A stretch of DNA of 64,000 nt. Origin: Mesostigma viride (lineage: Eukaryota; Streptophyta; Mesostigmatophyceae; Mesostigmatales; Mesostigmataceae). Positions 45,523 to 56,147 of the stretch are shown here, piece after piece; position 1 is the first letter of the stretch, and each line of letters begins with the position of its first letter. Below the pieces are notes generated by a model. The model was not told the origin of the DNA. It made no database searches and saw only the letters and a list, made by a program, of their open reading frames with translations. Where the stretch lies: NCBI GenBank assembly GCA_009746045.1, contig RPFO01000253.1, positions 1,232,069-1,296,068 of the forward strand, given 5' to 3'. The translations under genes and the position numbers were made by a program.

Positions 45523-46396
45523 GGAGAACACTGTATTGTCTGCGCTGCGAGGTCTATCATTCAATGGCTCAGATCCAAAACAGTTCCCCTTTTTTAAAAT
45601 CAAAGTTGAGGGCCTTTACGACGCCATCGGCTATGATGCAGCCCTGAGAGGGGAGGCACCTCTGGTCGAAAAGCAGCAAAAGCTCGGCTATGCAAGTCTG
45701 GTCGCGGCTTTGGATGGCACAGCCTTGCTCCACGCCGCTCAAGCTCCCCACAAGTATTTCCACGAGGCCTGGAAAATCTTGTGCGACGTCTATGGACACA
45801 CGGAAACAACAGCGGCCTACCAAGCCACCACTTTGGATGAACTCCTGTCTACTGCGTCGATTCCTGGCGACCAAGTCGTGGCTAACATCAACACCACGGA
45901 ACGCAAGTTCAAGGAATACAACCTGCTGTCCGCTAACCGTCTGCATGAGTCGATCCTCGTGACCACCCACCGACGTCGTCTGCCTGCGCAATACGGTCCG
46001 GTACTGTCTGCTTACAACCTGCCCGCCGACCTTCCTTGGGCAGATTACAAGGCGGCTGTCCTCCGAGCAGAAGACCATCTGCGCATCCACCGTGCTCATC
46101 CTGGAGATCGGTCCTCAGGGGCCACCACTGGTGTCTACAACACGGAAAGCACTCCCATGCCAACGTCATGTCCCCATTGCTCAGGACCTCTGGACGAAAC
46201 GGTCTTTGCCACTAAGGTGGTGAAGGGGCCCCCCTGCCCACACTGCAAGAGGCTGGGCCACACCAAGGACAAGTGTTGGGATCTTCATCCTGAGCTGCGC
46301 CGGGGTCAGAAGGGTACTGCCAACCTCTCTGAGGACTTGGCCAATCTCACTCTCAACCAGGAGGCGACGGAACTCCCACCGGGGTTTGTGTTTTGA
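45491..46396 (+). CDS. gag of the young copia-type element
   Basis: The frame starts at MAAPAAAREIKEN (45491) rather than at the upstream in-frame ATG, since that start begins the conserved gag fold; 301 residues. It shows the copia-type gag pattern LSFNGSDPKQFPFFKIKVEGLYDAIG...AWKILCDVYG...ELLSTASIPGDQVVANINTTERKFKEY. Near the C-terminus is a zinc knuckle, CPHCKRLGHTKDKC. The product would package element RNA in a cytoplasmic particle. It looks whole. There is no protease, integrase or reverse transcriptase frame before the 3' LTR. Confidence 0.85.
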   Translation: MAAPAAAREIKENTVLSALRGLSFNGSDPKQFPFFKIKVEGLYDAIGYDAALRGEAPLVEKQQKLGYASLVAALDGTALLHAAQAPHKYFHEAWKILCDVYGHTETTAAYQATTLDELLSTASIPGDQVVANINTTERKFKEYNLLSANRLHESILVTTHRRRLPAQYGPVLSAYNLPADLPWADYKAAVLRAEDHLRIHRAHPGDRSSGATTGVYNTESTPMPTSCPHCSGPLDETVFATKVVKGPPCPHCKRLGHTKDKCWDLHPELRRGQKGTANLSEDLANLTLNQEATELPPGFVF

Positions 46397-46471
46397 TGTA
46401 ACGGGTGCGTTGGTCCTGGGCCAACCCAGGCCACCCTGACTTTGGAAACGTGGCTGCACTAGTGAGGGGCC

Positions 46472-47190
46472 TGTCAGAAAATCTGGCACTGTTTGCCACG
46501 TGTGACAACTTTTTTACTTCTGGACTACAATACTTTTTCATCCGTTGGTAGCGGGTGGCATTTATTTGTCACTTTAGCAATTAGGATGACATTTGACGTA
46601 CTTTTGGTCAAGAACCTGATCGTTGGTAGCCAGGGAACCGAGTGTTACCCTTTGCAATTAGATCAGCTAACTCTTCACCGGAATTGTTTCTAAATATTTG
46701 CAATGTTTTGACGATGCTATGTAGAATTTGTGACGAATTTGTTTAGTCGACAGTTATCATATAAAAAAGGTTGTGCCGAACGACAGTACAGCTCGAACAT
46801 GTAGACACTCATCAGGGTGTCGGCACCTTTATCGAATATTCCTGAACCTTATCTTCTCGATGATGCTCTAGAACATTCGAGACACCTTATCGGCATCTAG
46901 TTCATCTTATCGGCATCTTTTCAGCATCAATGCCTTGGTCGACACAAGATATAAAAACGTAATCTATTTTCTAATGAAATTCACCTTGTTGGTCCAACTC
47001 ACACCCTTGTTGGGAATTCCTTGTTGGAAAGACCTTGTTGGTCGGAGTCGTCACCCTTGTTGGGTCGATTCCCTTGTTGGGAAGGCCTTGTTGGCCATGT
47101 CTTTTGTCACTACGCAATTTAATCATTAATACAACATATATTGAGGTCGAAACGGCTCAAAGATCTTTCCTCCTCCTCTGTAATTTAACA
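46472..47190 (+). repeat. 3' LTR of the gag-only copia-type element
   Basis: 719 bp, nearly identical to 44088-44806, preceded by a short polypurine stretch (GTGAGGGG) and followed by the target duplication GAATC. Confidence 0.93.
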
Positions 47191-47195
47191 GAATC

Positions 47196-48868
47196 TATCA
47201 CAGCCATGTATCTTACTATTTCATTTTCAGTAAATCCCACCCCTATTGTATCCACTGTGTTCACGTCTATATCCACACTATTATTAGGGATAGGTATCTC
47301 CTGTACTTCTAACTGAAGGAACATACATAATAAATATCCATATTCCTTTAGTTCAGATCGCAATTCATCATTGGACATTAATACTTCAGGTATAGGTCTC
47401 ACAGGAGTATCAACAGGTGTAGGAGGAGTAATGTCTACCAAGGATAAATTTTCCACTCTATAATGACGTTCCAGTACCCAGTAAGAGCTATCTGGAAACC
47501 AAATGACCATGGTATCATAATTAATAGTAATCTTATTATCCTGGTGCCAATCTAATCCTAGTAATACATCAGCGGTAGTGATAGGGCCTTTAGTGGCCGT
47601 CAGGTTGACAGTACGTCCTTGTATGACCAGGGGAAGGGACACCGTACCAGGGGAATGACTGGTGCGACCGTCAGCATATAATGTACAGTGACAGGTTTGG
47701 TGTGAGGGATAGGGACTAGTCCTAAACGCCTAACTAAGGCCTCGCTCACAAAGGAGCTGGCCGCACCGCTATCCACTATAACACAGAGACATTCAAAAGT
47801 TCATCAGCATGCAAGAAGGGGTCTACAACAGTGTGGGGAACGGTTAAGCCACCATTCAAAAACATAAGAGGACGGACACGTAGTGGTAGGGATGATTCAG
47901 CTCCTACAGAGGTGATAAAAACAGGCAGGCAAAAATTATTATCTGGGGTACTATCTAAGGACCTGTCCAGGTTACCCCCGGCTGACAGGCCTACTGTTCC
48001 CCCTCCCCCCCCAAATCCATAGGAACTAACCCCGAAGAAGACCCTGGCGAAAAAGCCACTGCTGGAGGGTCACGAGGGAGCGAAGAGGGTGCAGGAGCCT
48101 GATTATCATAGGGGAACCCTGAGGGTCCTGTCTGCACAGCATTCAGCCTACTAGGGGTAGCTGAGGGAATGCGTCCTGGAGTGGGACGAATAGGAGCACG
48201 CTGAGGGGTACGAGGAGGGCGAGCGTCGGGATGAGGGGGAGCACCCGAAAGGAACTTGGGGCACTCACGTTTAAGATGACCTACTTCCTTACAATGATAG
48301 CATGTGATATGAGAGACATCCAGAGCTGAAAGGTCAGTAATATGCAAATGTCTAATTCTTCTACATAGGAGTTCTCCTCCTCAGGGGTAAGGCTAATGTT
48401 ATTAATACGGGAACGGGTAGGAAGAGAAGGAGTGGTGAAGAAATCTGCTACTCGTAAGAGATGCTGGCGCACATGCTTGAGAGGTAGATCAGTAAAACGG
48501 TAGGCAGAGAACTGGCGCTTTACCTCACGTAATAAGGGTCTACTGAGGCCTTGTAGGAAACCAGCACGTACTTCTGCGCCCGACAAATCCCTAATTCGTA
48601 CCATCTGTGCATCAAAGTCTTTCATATACTCCCTAAACGATTTAGTACCTTGCTGCAAAGTACCAAAGGATAATCTATCCTGCCAATCTGCATCAGGAGG
48701 AACAAATGGTTCTCTAAACGCTTAAACAATTCTGCGACTGAGTTAGGGTAGGCATGAGAGGCCAAGGATTCACACTGGATGAGGTTAGCAAGCTCAGGAG
48801 TAATGCAGGTAGTAAGATAGTGAGGGACTAATACAGCATCAGAGAGACGCCATCTATTATGGTTTTAG
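47196..48868 (-). pseudogene. gag and protease region of the - strand gypsy element
   Basis: From 48868 downward on the - strand is a gag segment (SFREYMKDFDAQM, RAGFLQGLSRPLLREVKRQF) with zinc knuckle CYHCKEVGHLKREC (about 48300-48260). A protease segment with TTADVLLGLDWH follows (47640-47196). It matches gag and pol of the + strand gypsy element at 54700-56500 in order and pattern. It is a broken fossil; the 5' end is lost near 48868. Confidence 0.82.
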
Positions 48869-49528
48869 TTAGCATTTTGGGCAACCAATATGCTAAGTGG
48901 ATGCAGTTTGGAAAGACCTTTCCAACGCCGTGCTGACCGCCTGAAACAGACAAGGGACAAGAATAAAGATATGAGGTCCCGAAGTCCTGGCCGTCCGTGG
49001 CCGACTAGGGTGCAGTCCTCTGGTATAGTGGACAGGACACGTGGCAGGCCGTGCCTGCACACTGCTTAGCCTGATTATCACGTGACTGTGGTCCACGTAG
49101 GCCAGAGGAGCAGCAGCCTGTGACTGGTGGAATACTGGAGCTGGCACAGGGCTTCAAGGATACTAGGCCTTGCAGGCTTGTGACAGGTCCTGTACTTCCT
49201 AGGTTGCAGAGTCTAGGCAAATCCAGTTCGTCCTGGCTCTGCACTGATGCCAGTGGACGTTGAGGATTTGCTTGCCCGCCTGCACGTGCCTCGTCACGCC
49301 GATGGGAACGAGGAACAACACAAAGGATATAGCTTGGTCATGGGGGATGACCAGCTATCTTGGCAAGCACGAACCGAGGCTCCCACATTGGACGTGGAAA
49401 CGCTCACCGTGGTCGTGGCTTGGTGCACGGGTTAAAAGGTTGCTGCCTTGCAACTTTGGCTCGATCATCCCGTTGTGCGCGTGAAAGACCAGGAGCTCAC
49501 AGCTCTGGTTGGTTGTTAACTCGTATTA
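48869..49528. other. Stretch without a recognised gene
   Basis: It begins where recognisable gypsy gag ends. No LTR matching 35430-35980 was found here, so the gypsy 5' end was replaced or deleted rather than merely displaced. Confidence 0.45.
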
Positions 49529-50581
49529 TTGCATTCCTGTTTGCGGGGTTTCATGTCGGCCGAGGCTCGGGTTGAAACACCTGAGTCGTCTCCCAGGCGC
49601 GAAGCAGCACCAGAGTTGCCGGCGCGCGAGAACGCTTTCTATCCCTATACTCATCAATCCAACGCTTCCACCTTCGTGCAGGCGGCCTACGTTGCGCGGG
49701 GCCTTGCGGAGGGCGGTTGGGTGGCTGTGTTTGGTAACGCAGCAGGGCCGTCGGCGAACGACCCCGTGGTGATGAGGATTCGGGCGACGACGTCGCCAGG
49801 AGAAACAGGGAGGGTGTGCACGGAGCGTCTCGTTGCCATACGAGACTAGATAGCTTCGTTGATCTACAGTTTAGAAGTTGCGTACCAGGGCGGGCACGTA
49901 ACCATCCAGGCGCTTGACTTAGCGCGAGAGACGCTGGGCCAGCTGGTGGCCATCTGCTTAGGTGGAACCAGGTTGTATAATCACTGGGTGGCGACAAGCT
50001 CGCTGGGAGAGGGGACCGACGCGTCGCACATAATTCGGGACGCGCAGACGCGCGAAGCGGATAGCCCGTGGGATTCCGCCGAGGTGGTTGCTCAGACTTG
50101 TGAGCATTTGGTTAACATTCTGATCCAGGAGTCGCGTGGTCACGCGGATCACTGGGTTATCACTACACGTCCGCCAGGCATCTGGTCGACCTTGGACACG
50201 CCGAGAGTACAGAGCAGGCCAGGGGCGACTGGGCCAACGGTGACGGTAATCACCGGTCGGGAGGTCACCGACGAAGACTTCCACGAGCAATTCGTGGACA
50301 GACCGACGGGCATCATAACCAGGTCGTCACAGCAGATTGACGAGGGTGACGGCACGAACGAGGGGTACTCAGCTCGGCGCAGAGCAGAGTTGCACATTCC
50401 GTTTGAGCCGGAACACGACTTTGCTGAAATCGGTCGGGGGTCTCGCAACGATCGGCGAGGTGGTGGTAGCAGGTGGGTCAGGAACCTTCAGTGGTATCGC
50501 CGTGGCAGTGCGGCCAGACTGCCGGCAGAGCAGACAGCAGCCGGGATCGAGGCCGGTGAGCCGTGTGCTAGATCCTTATAA
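49529..50581 (+). other. Unrecognised in-line frames, probably part of a transposable element
   Basis: Frames 49529-49849 and 49859-50581 lie in the same register. They encode a soluble-looking protein with THQSNASTFVQAAYVARGLAEGG, VTIQALDLARETLGQLVAI and HIIRDAQTREADSPWDSAEVVAQTC. No domain is recognised. They lie directly upstream of the gag-like frame at 50648 on the same strand and may belong to the same element. Confidence 0.4.
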
Positions 50582-50647
50582 CGCGGAGGAGGTCCGCTCA
50601 GTTCCACGAGTGGGGACACCGGTGGCACGCACAGCGCAGGAGCGTGC

Positions 50648-51678
50648 ATGAAGAGGATCGAGGCAGCACCTGCATGGAGAGCAGCCAGCGGCCTCTTCAG
50701 GCAGCACCAGCGCTTGAGCCTGTTCTTCCTTGTCTATCGCCTGTTTTGTTTTGCCATCCCACTGTATATAATGCCTCGTGGCAAACCGGGAGACGGCGAC
50801 AAGGGCGAGATGGAGGCACCGGCTGGGGAGAGCCAGGAGCCTCGGAAGGACAACTTGGAGCAGCTGGTGGGGGAGGCCATCCCTGCCAGCGACGGCGATG
50901 GGGGAAAGCGACCAGGCAGCAAGAGGCGGCACGAAGACTCGGTGGAGGAGGCGCGCAAGGTGCGGGCGACAGGGCCATCTGATGCAATAACGGTGGCGAA
51001 TGGGCAACCAGCCGTGGAGAAGCGTAAGAGGGACACCTCCGCTGACGGCAATGGTAAGAGGCTTCATGTGGATGTGCTCTCCCCTGTGCCTGCTGGCCCA
51101 AGTGGTGCTGTTGCTGTGACGACCACTGTGGTGGAGCCGGTGAAGGCGCTGCCAGGGTCGAGGCCTCACATGAGTGCAGTCACTCTTATGAATGGACAAA
51201 AGCCTCTTAACCCACCACTAGCACAGGAAGCTCTAGACAAGTGGCTAGAGGACATGGAGCTGGTTGTACTCTCCGTGGACCCCACTGTCAACCTAGTGCA
51301 AGTGTTTCACTCGTCCACGTGCAACAGGGACTCGTCAGAGCGTGTCAGGGAAAAGGCTAGGACTGGTGTCAAGGATAAGCTAACCTGGGCACAGTTCCTG
51401 GATGGGTTGAGGGAGGAGTTCTCTGACAAGGTTCTCAACCTCACCAACTACTATAAACATCAATATGACACCTTTGAGATAGTGGGCCCTGTGGCAGAGG
51501 AATGGGCTAGGCTCAACCGTATCAGGGACAAGGGGGCCAAGTATGGCTTCCTGGTCACAGATAGGGCCTTGGCAGACTATTTCCTGGACCGTATGGGTCT
51601 AAGTGTGGATGGCAGGAACAGTGCCCGCATGTTTCTTAACCAGACTGATGGCTCCTTGCGTGCTCTGGAGCTTGTAAT
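50648..51678 (+). pseudogene. Gag-like frame cut by a gypsy LTR
   Basis: A frame starts MKRIEAAPAW; a likelier start is MPRGKPGDGDKGEM near 50770. Its first half is charged and basic (KRPGSKRRHEDS, EKRKRDTS). The second half, LTWAQFLDGLREEFSDKVLNL...VAEEWARLNRIRDKG...LADYFLDRMGL, has the spacing of a gag capsid-like domain. Recognisable sequence stops at 51678, where an LTR starts. It is a broken LTR-element fragment of unknown family. Confidence 0.5.
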
Positions 51679-52367
51679 TGTTGCGAACCCGACCCTTTGG
51701 AACGGGCGCAACAATGGAATAAATTATGTATTTTGGCTTGTTGTCATAGTCCGTAGGACTTTGGGATTCATTTCGGGACTTAATTTGGGAATTGTCCCTT
51801 GGTCAGGATTTTTGTATGGAACTATGATAGTTTGTGTGATTCGGACCGGTTATTTTGGGCCTAGGTTGATGTTCGAGATCTTCTAGAGCTAGTAGGCCGG
51901 TGCATTCGCGCCGCGCTGCGTACTTTACAGCTGGTTGAGATATTGTACTCATGCGTGGATTCTGTAGCCAGCTGGCGGGGGTCGATGTCGACCCGAGGAT
52001 CTTGTGTGGACTGCATGCTTTGGAATTCGCTGGAAGGTCGGCGCCATGTCGGCGCCCCTTGCCAGCTTGGTGGCAGACCTAGGTGAAATTGGTCCGAGGA
52101 CGAGAGTCTCGTCCTCTTGGTTCGGAATAAAGTGTGTGTTATCACCTGTCTGAACCTGGGGCATAATTCCAACTGCATTTGGTGGCTCTATCCTGAATGT
52201 GGGTTGTGTAGATTAATGCAATATTAATCACCGTGAGCCGTAGCAGTGTAAATGCCGCAACTGCTCCGTTAATACCACTCCCGGAGAGTGGTGAGCGGTT
52301 GACCCAGATTTCCATATTAACCACCCTAACATAGGATCTTTCGCACGACCCGGATGGGTTCGTTACA
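51679..52367 (+). repeat. LTR-like segment with inverted ends, probable 5' LTR
   Basis: 689 bp starting TGTTGCGAACCCGACC and ending GGGTTCGTTACA, giving imperfect inverted ends with TG...CA. The first 37 bases also form a hairpin (TGTTGCG...CGCAACA). It is followed by TGGTTATCGGAGG, which could be a primer site. It is called from these signs only, as the partner copy is not in the window. Confidence 0.6.
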
Positions 52368-53003
52368 CTGGTTATCGGAGGTTAGGTTAGGGGAGTTTAG
52401 AATGGCGGCCCGGAGCCGTGCGTAACCTAGGCAAGGCATCGAGCTGAACGGGTTCAGCCAGCCCAGCAAAGGGGTGCTGATCGAGCCCGGGGTCGTCATA
52501 GCCGCCAGCGTCGCAGCCAGGGGCGCCATCCTAAACCGCCTAGCCCATCGTTGGGTGTTCAAGGACGCTAGACGTCCATGAGCGAGGTAAGAAGTTAGAG
52601 ATTCTAGGATTTCCTTCTTGCCCTTCCCGTCTTACCCACGCGCGTAGAAACGGGGTTTCTGTTTTCTGTCGTGCTCTTTATTCATGTTTGTGCTTGTTGG
52701 TGAATGGGTCGCCCCGGAGGCAGACCTTCGTGAGCTGTGGGCGGACCCCCGGAGGGCAACGCTGCTTACAGCTCGAGGGTAGTCACCGGCTGGCCGTTGC
52801 CTTACTGTGTTGCCGGTGGCTGTACCTCAACGTTTTTCGTACTGTCTGTGAACGTCCTGTTTCTGCCTTGTGTTTCTCTCTCGCTGTGAGCACGTCACCT
52901 GCACGTAGAGGTAACCTGGGTGGGCTTTCCTCCCTTTCTTTCCCCTTCCTGCATTGCATGCTGTAATACCGTGTGATATTGCTTTATACCTAATCGGTAG
53001 TTC
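52368..53003 (+). other. Leader region of the + strand gypsy element, no frame recognised
   Basis: It begins with the possible primer site (52369-52381) and contains a possible splice-donor-like CGAGGTAAGAAG near 52583. Frame 52688-52966 has no recognised content. Confidence 0.4.
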
Positions 53004-53375
53004 ATGGGAACCTCTCGCAGCAGACGTAATAATGAAGGAGGATATAGACGTATTAATCAAGGAGGTAGATCCCAATACCTATACTATGCAGTAGCACACG
53101 ACGGGGCCACAGGCCAACCAGGAATTTTCTATAGTTGGGCTGCGTGTAGTAATCATATTAAGGATAAAGTCTTACACCCAGCGTCGTTAGCTAGATGGCA
53201 GGGATTTAATACATTAGCGGAGGCAGATCAGTTTATTAGGATAATATGCCCCTCCCAGAAGGGCTGCACCAGCATAGGCGTGTCACCCAGATCCCAGCAC
53301 AGGATGTGTTGCGTGCACTGGAGCAGCTTCACCTGGGCCCATCCTCTAGGGCATAAGCCCCACTATCACTACTAG
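53004..53375 (+). CDS. Small protein with a caulimovirus-viroplasmin / RNase H1 N-terminal-type domain
   Basis: 123 residues starting MGTSRSRRNNEGGYRR. Residues about 27-75, YYAVAHDGATGQPGIFYSWAAC... followed by VLHPASLARWQGFNTLAEADQFI, match the pattern of the small RNA:DNA-hybrid-binding domain shared by caulimovirus viroplasmin and the N-terminus of RNase H1 (YYAV..G..PGIY.SW..C..QV.....A.YK.F.T..EA..F). It lies between the LTR and gag of the gypsy element. It may be an accessory frame of that element or a separate captured domain. The rest of the protein is unrecognised. Confidence 0.6.
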   Translation: MGTSRSRRNNEGGYRRINQGGRSQYLYYAVAHDGATGQPGIFYSWAACSNHIKDKVLHPASLARWQGFNTLAEADQFIRIICPSQKGCTSIGVSPRSQHRMCCVHWSSFTWAHPLGHKPHYHY

Positions 53376-53540
53376 ATACCAGTATATAGTGATACTAACT
53401 ACTAGCTTAGCTACAATAGTTAGCAGATAATATATATATTACTATTAGAAGTAGTTGTGGCTTCCTCTTCTCTCTCTTGCTTGCCTGTGTTGGGGAGGTA
53501 TTGTGTAAGGTACTGGTGCTGGTACGGTACTCGGGCCCAA

Positions 53541-55783
53541 AATGCCTAAGAAGCGAGGTGGTGGTAATGCACAGCCCCCGAGGGCCGTAGAGAGACACAG
53601 TCCCCGGAGGACAATAGCAGGGAAGAACAGGAAATAGCTAGCACGTCTAGTCGGAGTTCCAGTGGGTCCCGGAGATCCGAGGCAGCCGCTAGGGTTACCG
53701 CACAACGGCAGACGACTCTTGAGACGCAGCTAGAACAAGCTGCCCTAGGGTTTGGTCAGCAACAGCAGTCGCCGCAGCGACAGCATCAGCCTCAGCAGTC
53801 GCCGCAGCGACAGCATCAGTCTCAGCAGTCGCCGCAGCGACAGCATCAGTCTCAGCAGTCGCCGCAGCGACAGCAGCAGTCGCAGCAGCAGCAGCAGCAG
53901 CAGTCGGAGCAACAGCGACAGCCCCAGCAGCAATCGCGGCCACGACCGACTGAGCATCTGGGCGAATGGAACAGGGTACCTCCCACGCAGCGACCACCAT
54001 CCGTGGAAGTTGTGCCGGAGGAAGATGAAGATATAGAGGTCGCTTTTAGCCCGGTAGCTAGCTCGCCGTTCGCTCCGCCGCCTGAGTTCGTGCAGCCCTC
54101 TCAATTGGGGGCATACGCGCGTGGCCGCCCGAGCCTGACTCACCCTTGGGCAGGGCGTGGCCGCGGCGGGCCGGGGCCGGGCCCTGGAAGGGATCCCCGT
54201 CGGGTCTCCTTTGGAGCGCACGAGAGCTGGTCCAGACCCCACCGCAGACGTCAGGGTCGGCCCACGTGCAGTACGATCCCGAGGAGGAGGACTATGCTCC
54301 CCCGGGCCCCTTTCCTTACGTATCCACCTCCCTCCCAGCAAGGAGCGCGCCCACCAACGCTAACTTCAGCCGGCTGCCCCTGGATGACCCCGGTTATGAG
54401 CATCCCACGTCCGTTCGCGTTCGGCGTGAGTCGGCCCCCTTTGCGTCACAGCGGATGTCCGCTGACTACGCGCCCCGCCGAGTATCCGGCGACTTCGATC
54501 CCGAGCGTGCGGAGGACACCTTCGTGTCCCAACGTGGGCATGACCAAACTGCAGGAAGGGGTTCGCACCAGGAGATGCGGACGCGGTGTCACCATCCCCT
54601 CACCTTTTCTAGCCCCGCGTACTGCAGCAAGGGTGGCCCCCTGCGACCTGACCCTGTCAAGGCGCCGCCTATGCCAGATTTTAAGGCGGTGCCCAAGCTC
54701 CATGCGGGCATGACTCCCCGTGAGATTGACGAGTGGGCTCGTATGTGGCAACAGTTGTACACTGTATGGTGTGAACACCATGAGTGGCAGCTGGCCACCA
54801 AGGTTCTGATCCCCTACGTGGTGGTGAAGTGTATGGACCCATCAGTGGTCGGGATGCTTAACGTTGAGAGTGTGGCGGCCCAGTCATACCCGCAGACGGT
54901 CGAGGAACTGCACGAGCGCATCCGGCGCAAGCTCATCCCTCCCGGCTATCGACTGACCGAGCGGTTTGAGTTCGGCCGCCTACGTCAGGGCAACACTGAC
55001 TTGGCGGAGTTCCTCACCACTTTTGATTCCTTTGCGGCGCGGTTGACCGGGGACCTGACGTGGACCGAGTACAAGATTCGGTTTTTGGAGGCCATCCATC
55101 CTGACCTCCTCGCTGAGGTTAAGAAGCACTATGCCGAGGTTCCCTGGGACAAGCTTGACATCCACGCTGTCCAGCAGTACCTTCTACAGGTGGCCGACGT
55201 CGTCAAGCAGCCGCGCTACACCAGCACCCGCCGGTTCGCCTCATCCACGATGACACGCCGTGTCCACTTCACTGAGGTGGAACCCGACCCGTCGGAGGGG
55301 GAGGAGTCCAATGACGACGAGCAGCCGGCTGCCCAACTGCACGCCATCGATGCGTCCAAAGCCCGCTGTTTCATGTGTCACGAGGTCGGGCACCTCAAGA
55401 AGGATTGCCCGCGCCTCAAGGCGCGCACCAGCACGGCGACGGAGGCCACCAAGGAGGCCCCCAAGTTTTCTGGTCCCGCCTTTGAGAGGCGCCCAGCGCC
55501 GGCAGCGCGGGATGCTCGCCCGCGCAACGCAGGCGCGCGGGCTGCCAAGCTGCGCGACGCGCGCACGCAGCCCAACCAGTTCCAGACACCCCGCTTCCCA
55601 GCATCGTTCTCTCGGACAGTGCGCGAGCTCAATGAGATCCTGGCGCAGCAACAGGCGTCCGAGGCTGGAGGTGACGAGTATGAGGCGCTCAACCCCGGCG
55701 ACGACGACGACTCGGATGAGGGGGAAGGGGGGACCGGAAGGTCGGACGAGGCGGCCTCCCGGCCCCGCGATCCTCGCGCGTAG
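53541..55783 (+). pseudogene. gag region of the + strand gypsy element
   Basis: The N-terminal part is Gln-rich, including a 30-bp tandem repeat at 53757-53880 that reads as SPQRQHQSQQ units, then a Pro-rich stretch. From about 54660 comes a capsid-like domain (MTPREIDEWARMWQQLYTVW, RFEFGRLRQGNTDLAEFLTTF) and a zinc knuckle CFMCHEVGHLKKDC (about 55370). A basic/acidic tail follows. There are about two breaks in the N-terminal half; the capsid to knuckle part is open. Confidence 0.82.
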
Positions 55784-56147
55784 TGCCCCTTCCCACAGGG
55801 GTAGAAGTAGGAGTAGACTTAGTCAACCAGGTAGAACAGCCGCCTGCACCGGATGTGGGCGCGGCCACCCCTGAGGCCGATGTAGCGTTAGTCAATAATG
55901 TAGATAGGACGGGCGGGCAGGCCCCAGCGGTCTCCTTGCCCTCTTCAGATGCAGGCGTGTCGGCGACCGCGGTCGACCCCGTTCAGCCAATAGTGTAGAT
56001 AGGTCTAGCGGACAGGCCCCGGAGGCCTCGCCGCCCTATGCTTCACCAAGCACCAGAACACTTTTAATCTTCAGTGGTGGACTGGCGCTCCCTACCACCA
56101 CACTTGACCCGTTTCTGAAGGAGAAGACGATCCTGGATGTTAAGTTT

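Larger units (their letters stand above)
44088..47190 (+). mobile_element. Gag-only Ty1/copia-type LTR element (TR-GAG-like), young
   Basis: Two 719-bp LTRs (44088-44806 and 46472-47190) start TGTCAGAAAA and end TTTAACA, flanked by the 5-bp target duplication GAATC (44083-44087 and 47191-47195). By eye the LTRs differ at about one position, so the insertion is very recent. The 1.67-kb interior has a tRNA-Met-type primer site, a gag frame and no pol. It therefore resembles the gag-only non-autonomous elements called TR-GAG in plants and would depend on a relative for reverse transcriptase and integrase. It inserted into the older gypsy element. Its gag looks whole. Confidence 0.9.
35430..48868 (-). 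mobile_element. Ty3/gypsy chromovirus-like fossil with two nested insertions
   Basis: Reading on the - strand: gag with a zinc knuckle (48868-47991), protease (to 47196), reverse transcriptase, RNase H, integrase and chromodomain (44082-38759), extra frames (38711-36518), polypurine tract (35992-35981) and 3' LTR (35980-35430). The 5' LTR and gag start are not present; recognisable sequence ends near 48868. It is broken: roughly half a dozen breaks besides the two insertions (a LINE at 41795-43762 and a copia-type element at 44088-47190). It inserted into LINE A3. The age is older than the nearly identical copia LTRs nested in it; with one LTR only it cannot be dated from LTR divergence. Confidence 0.88.
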
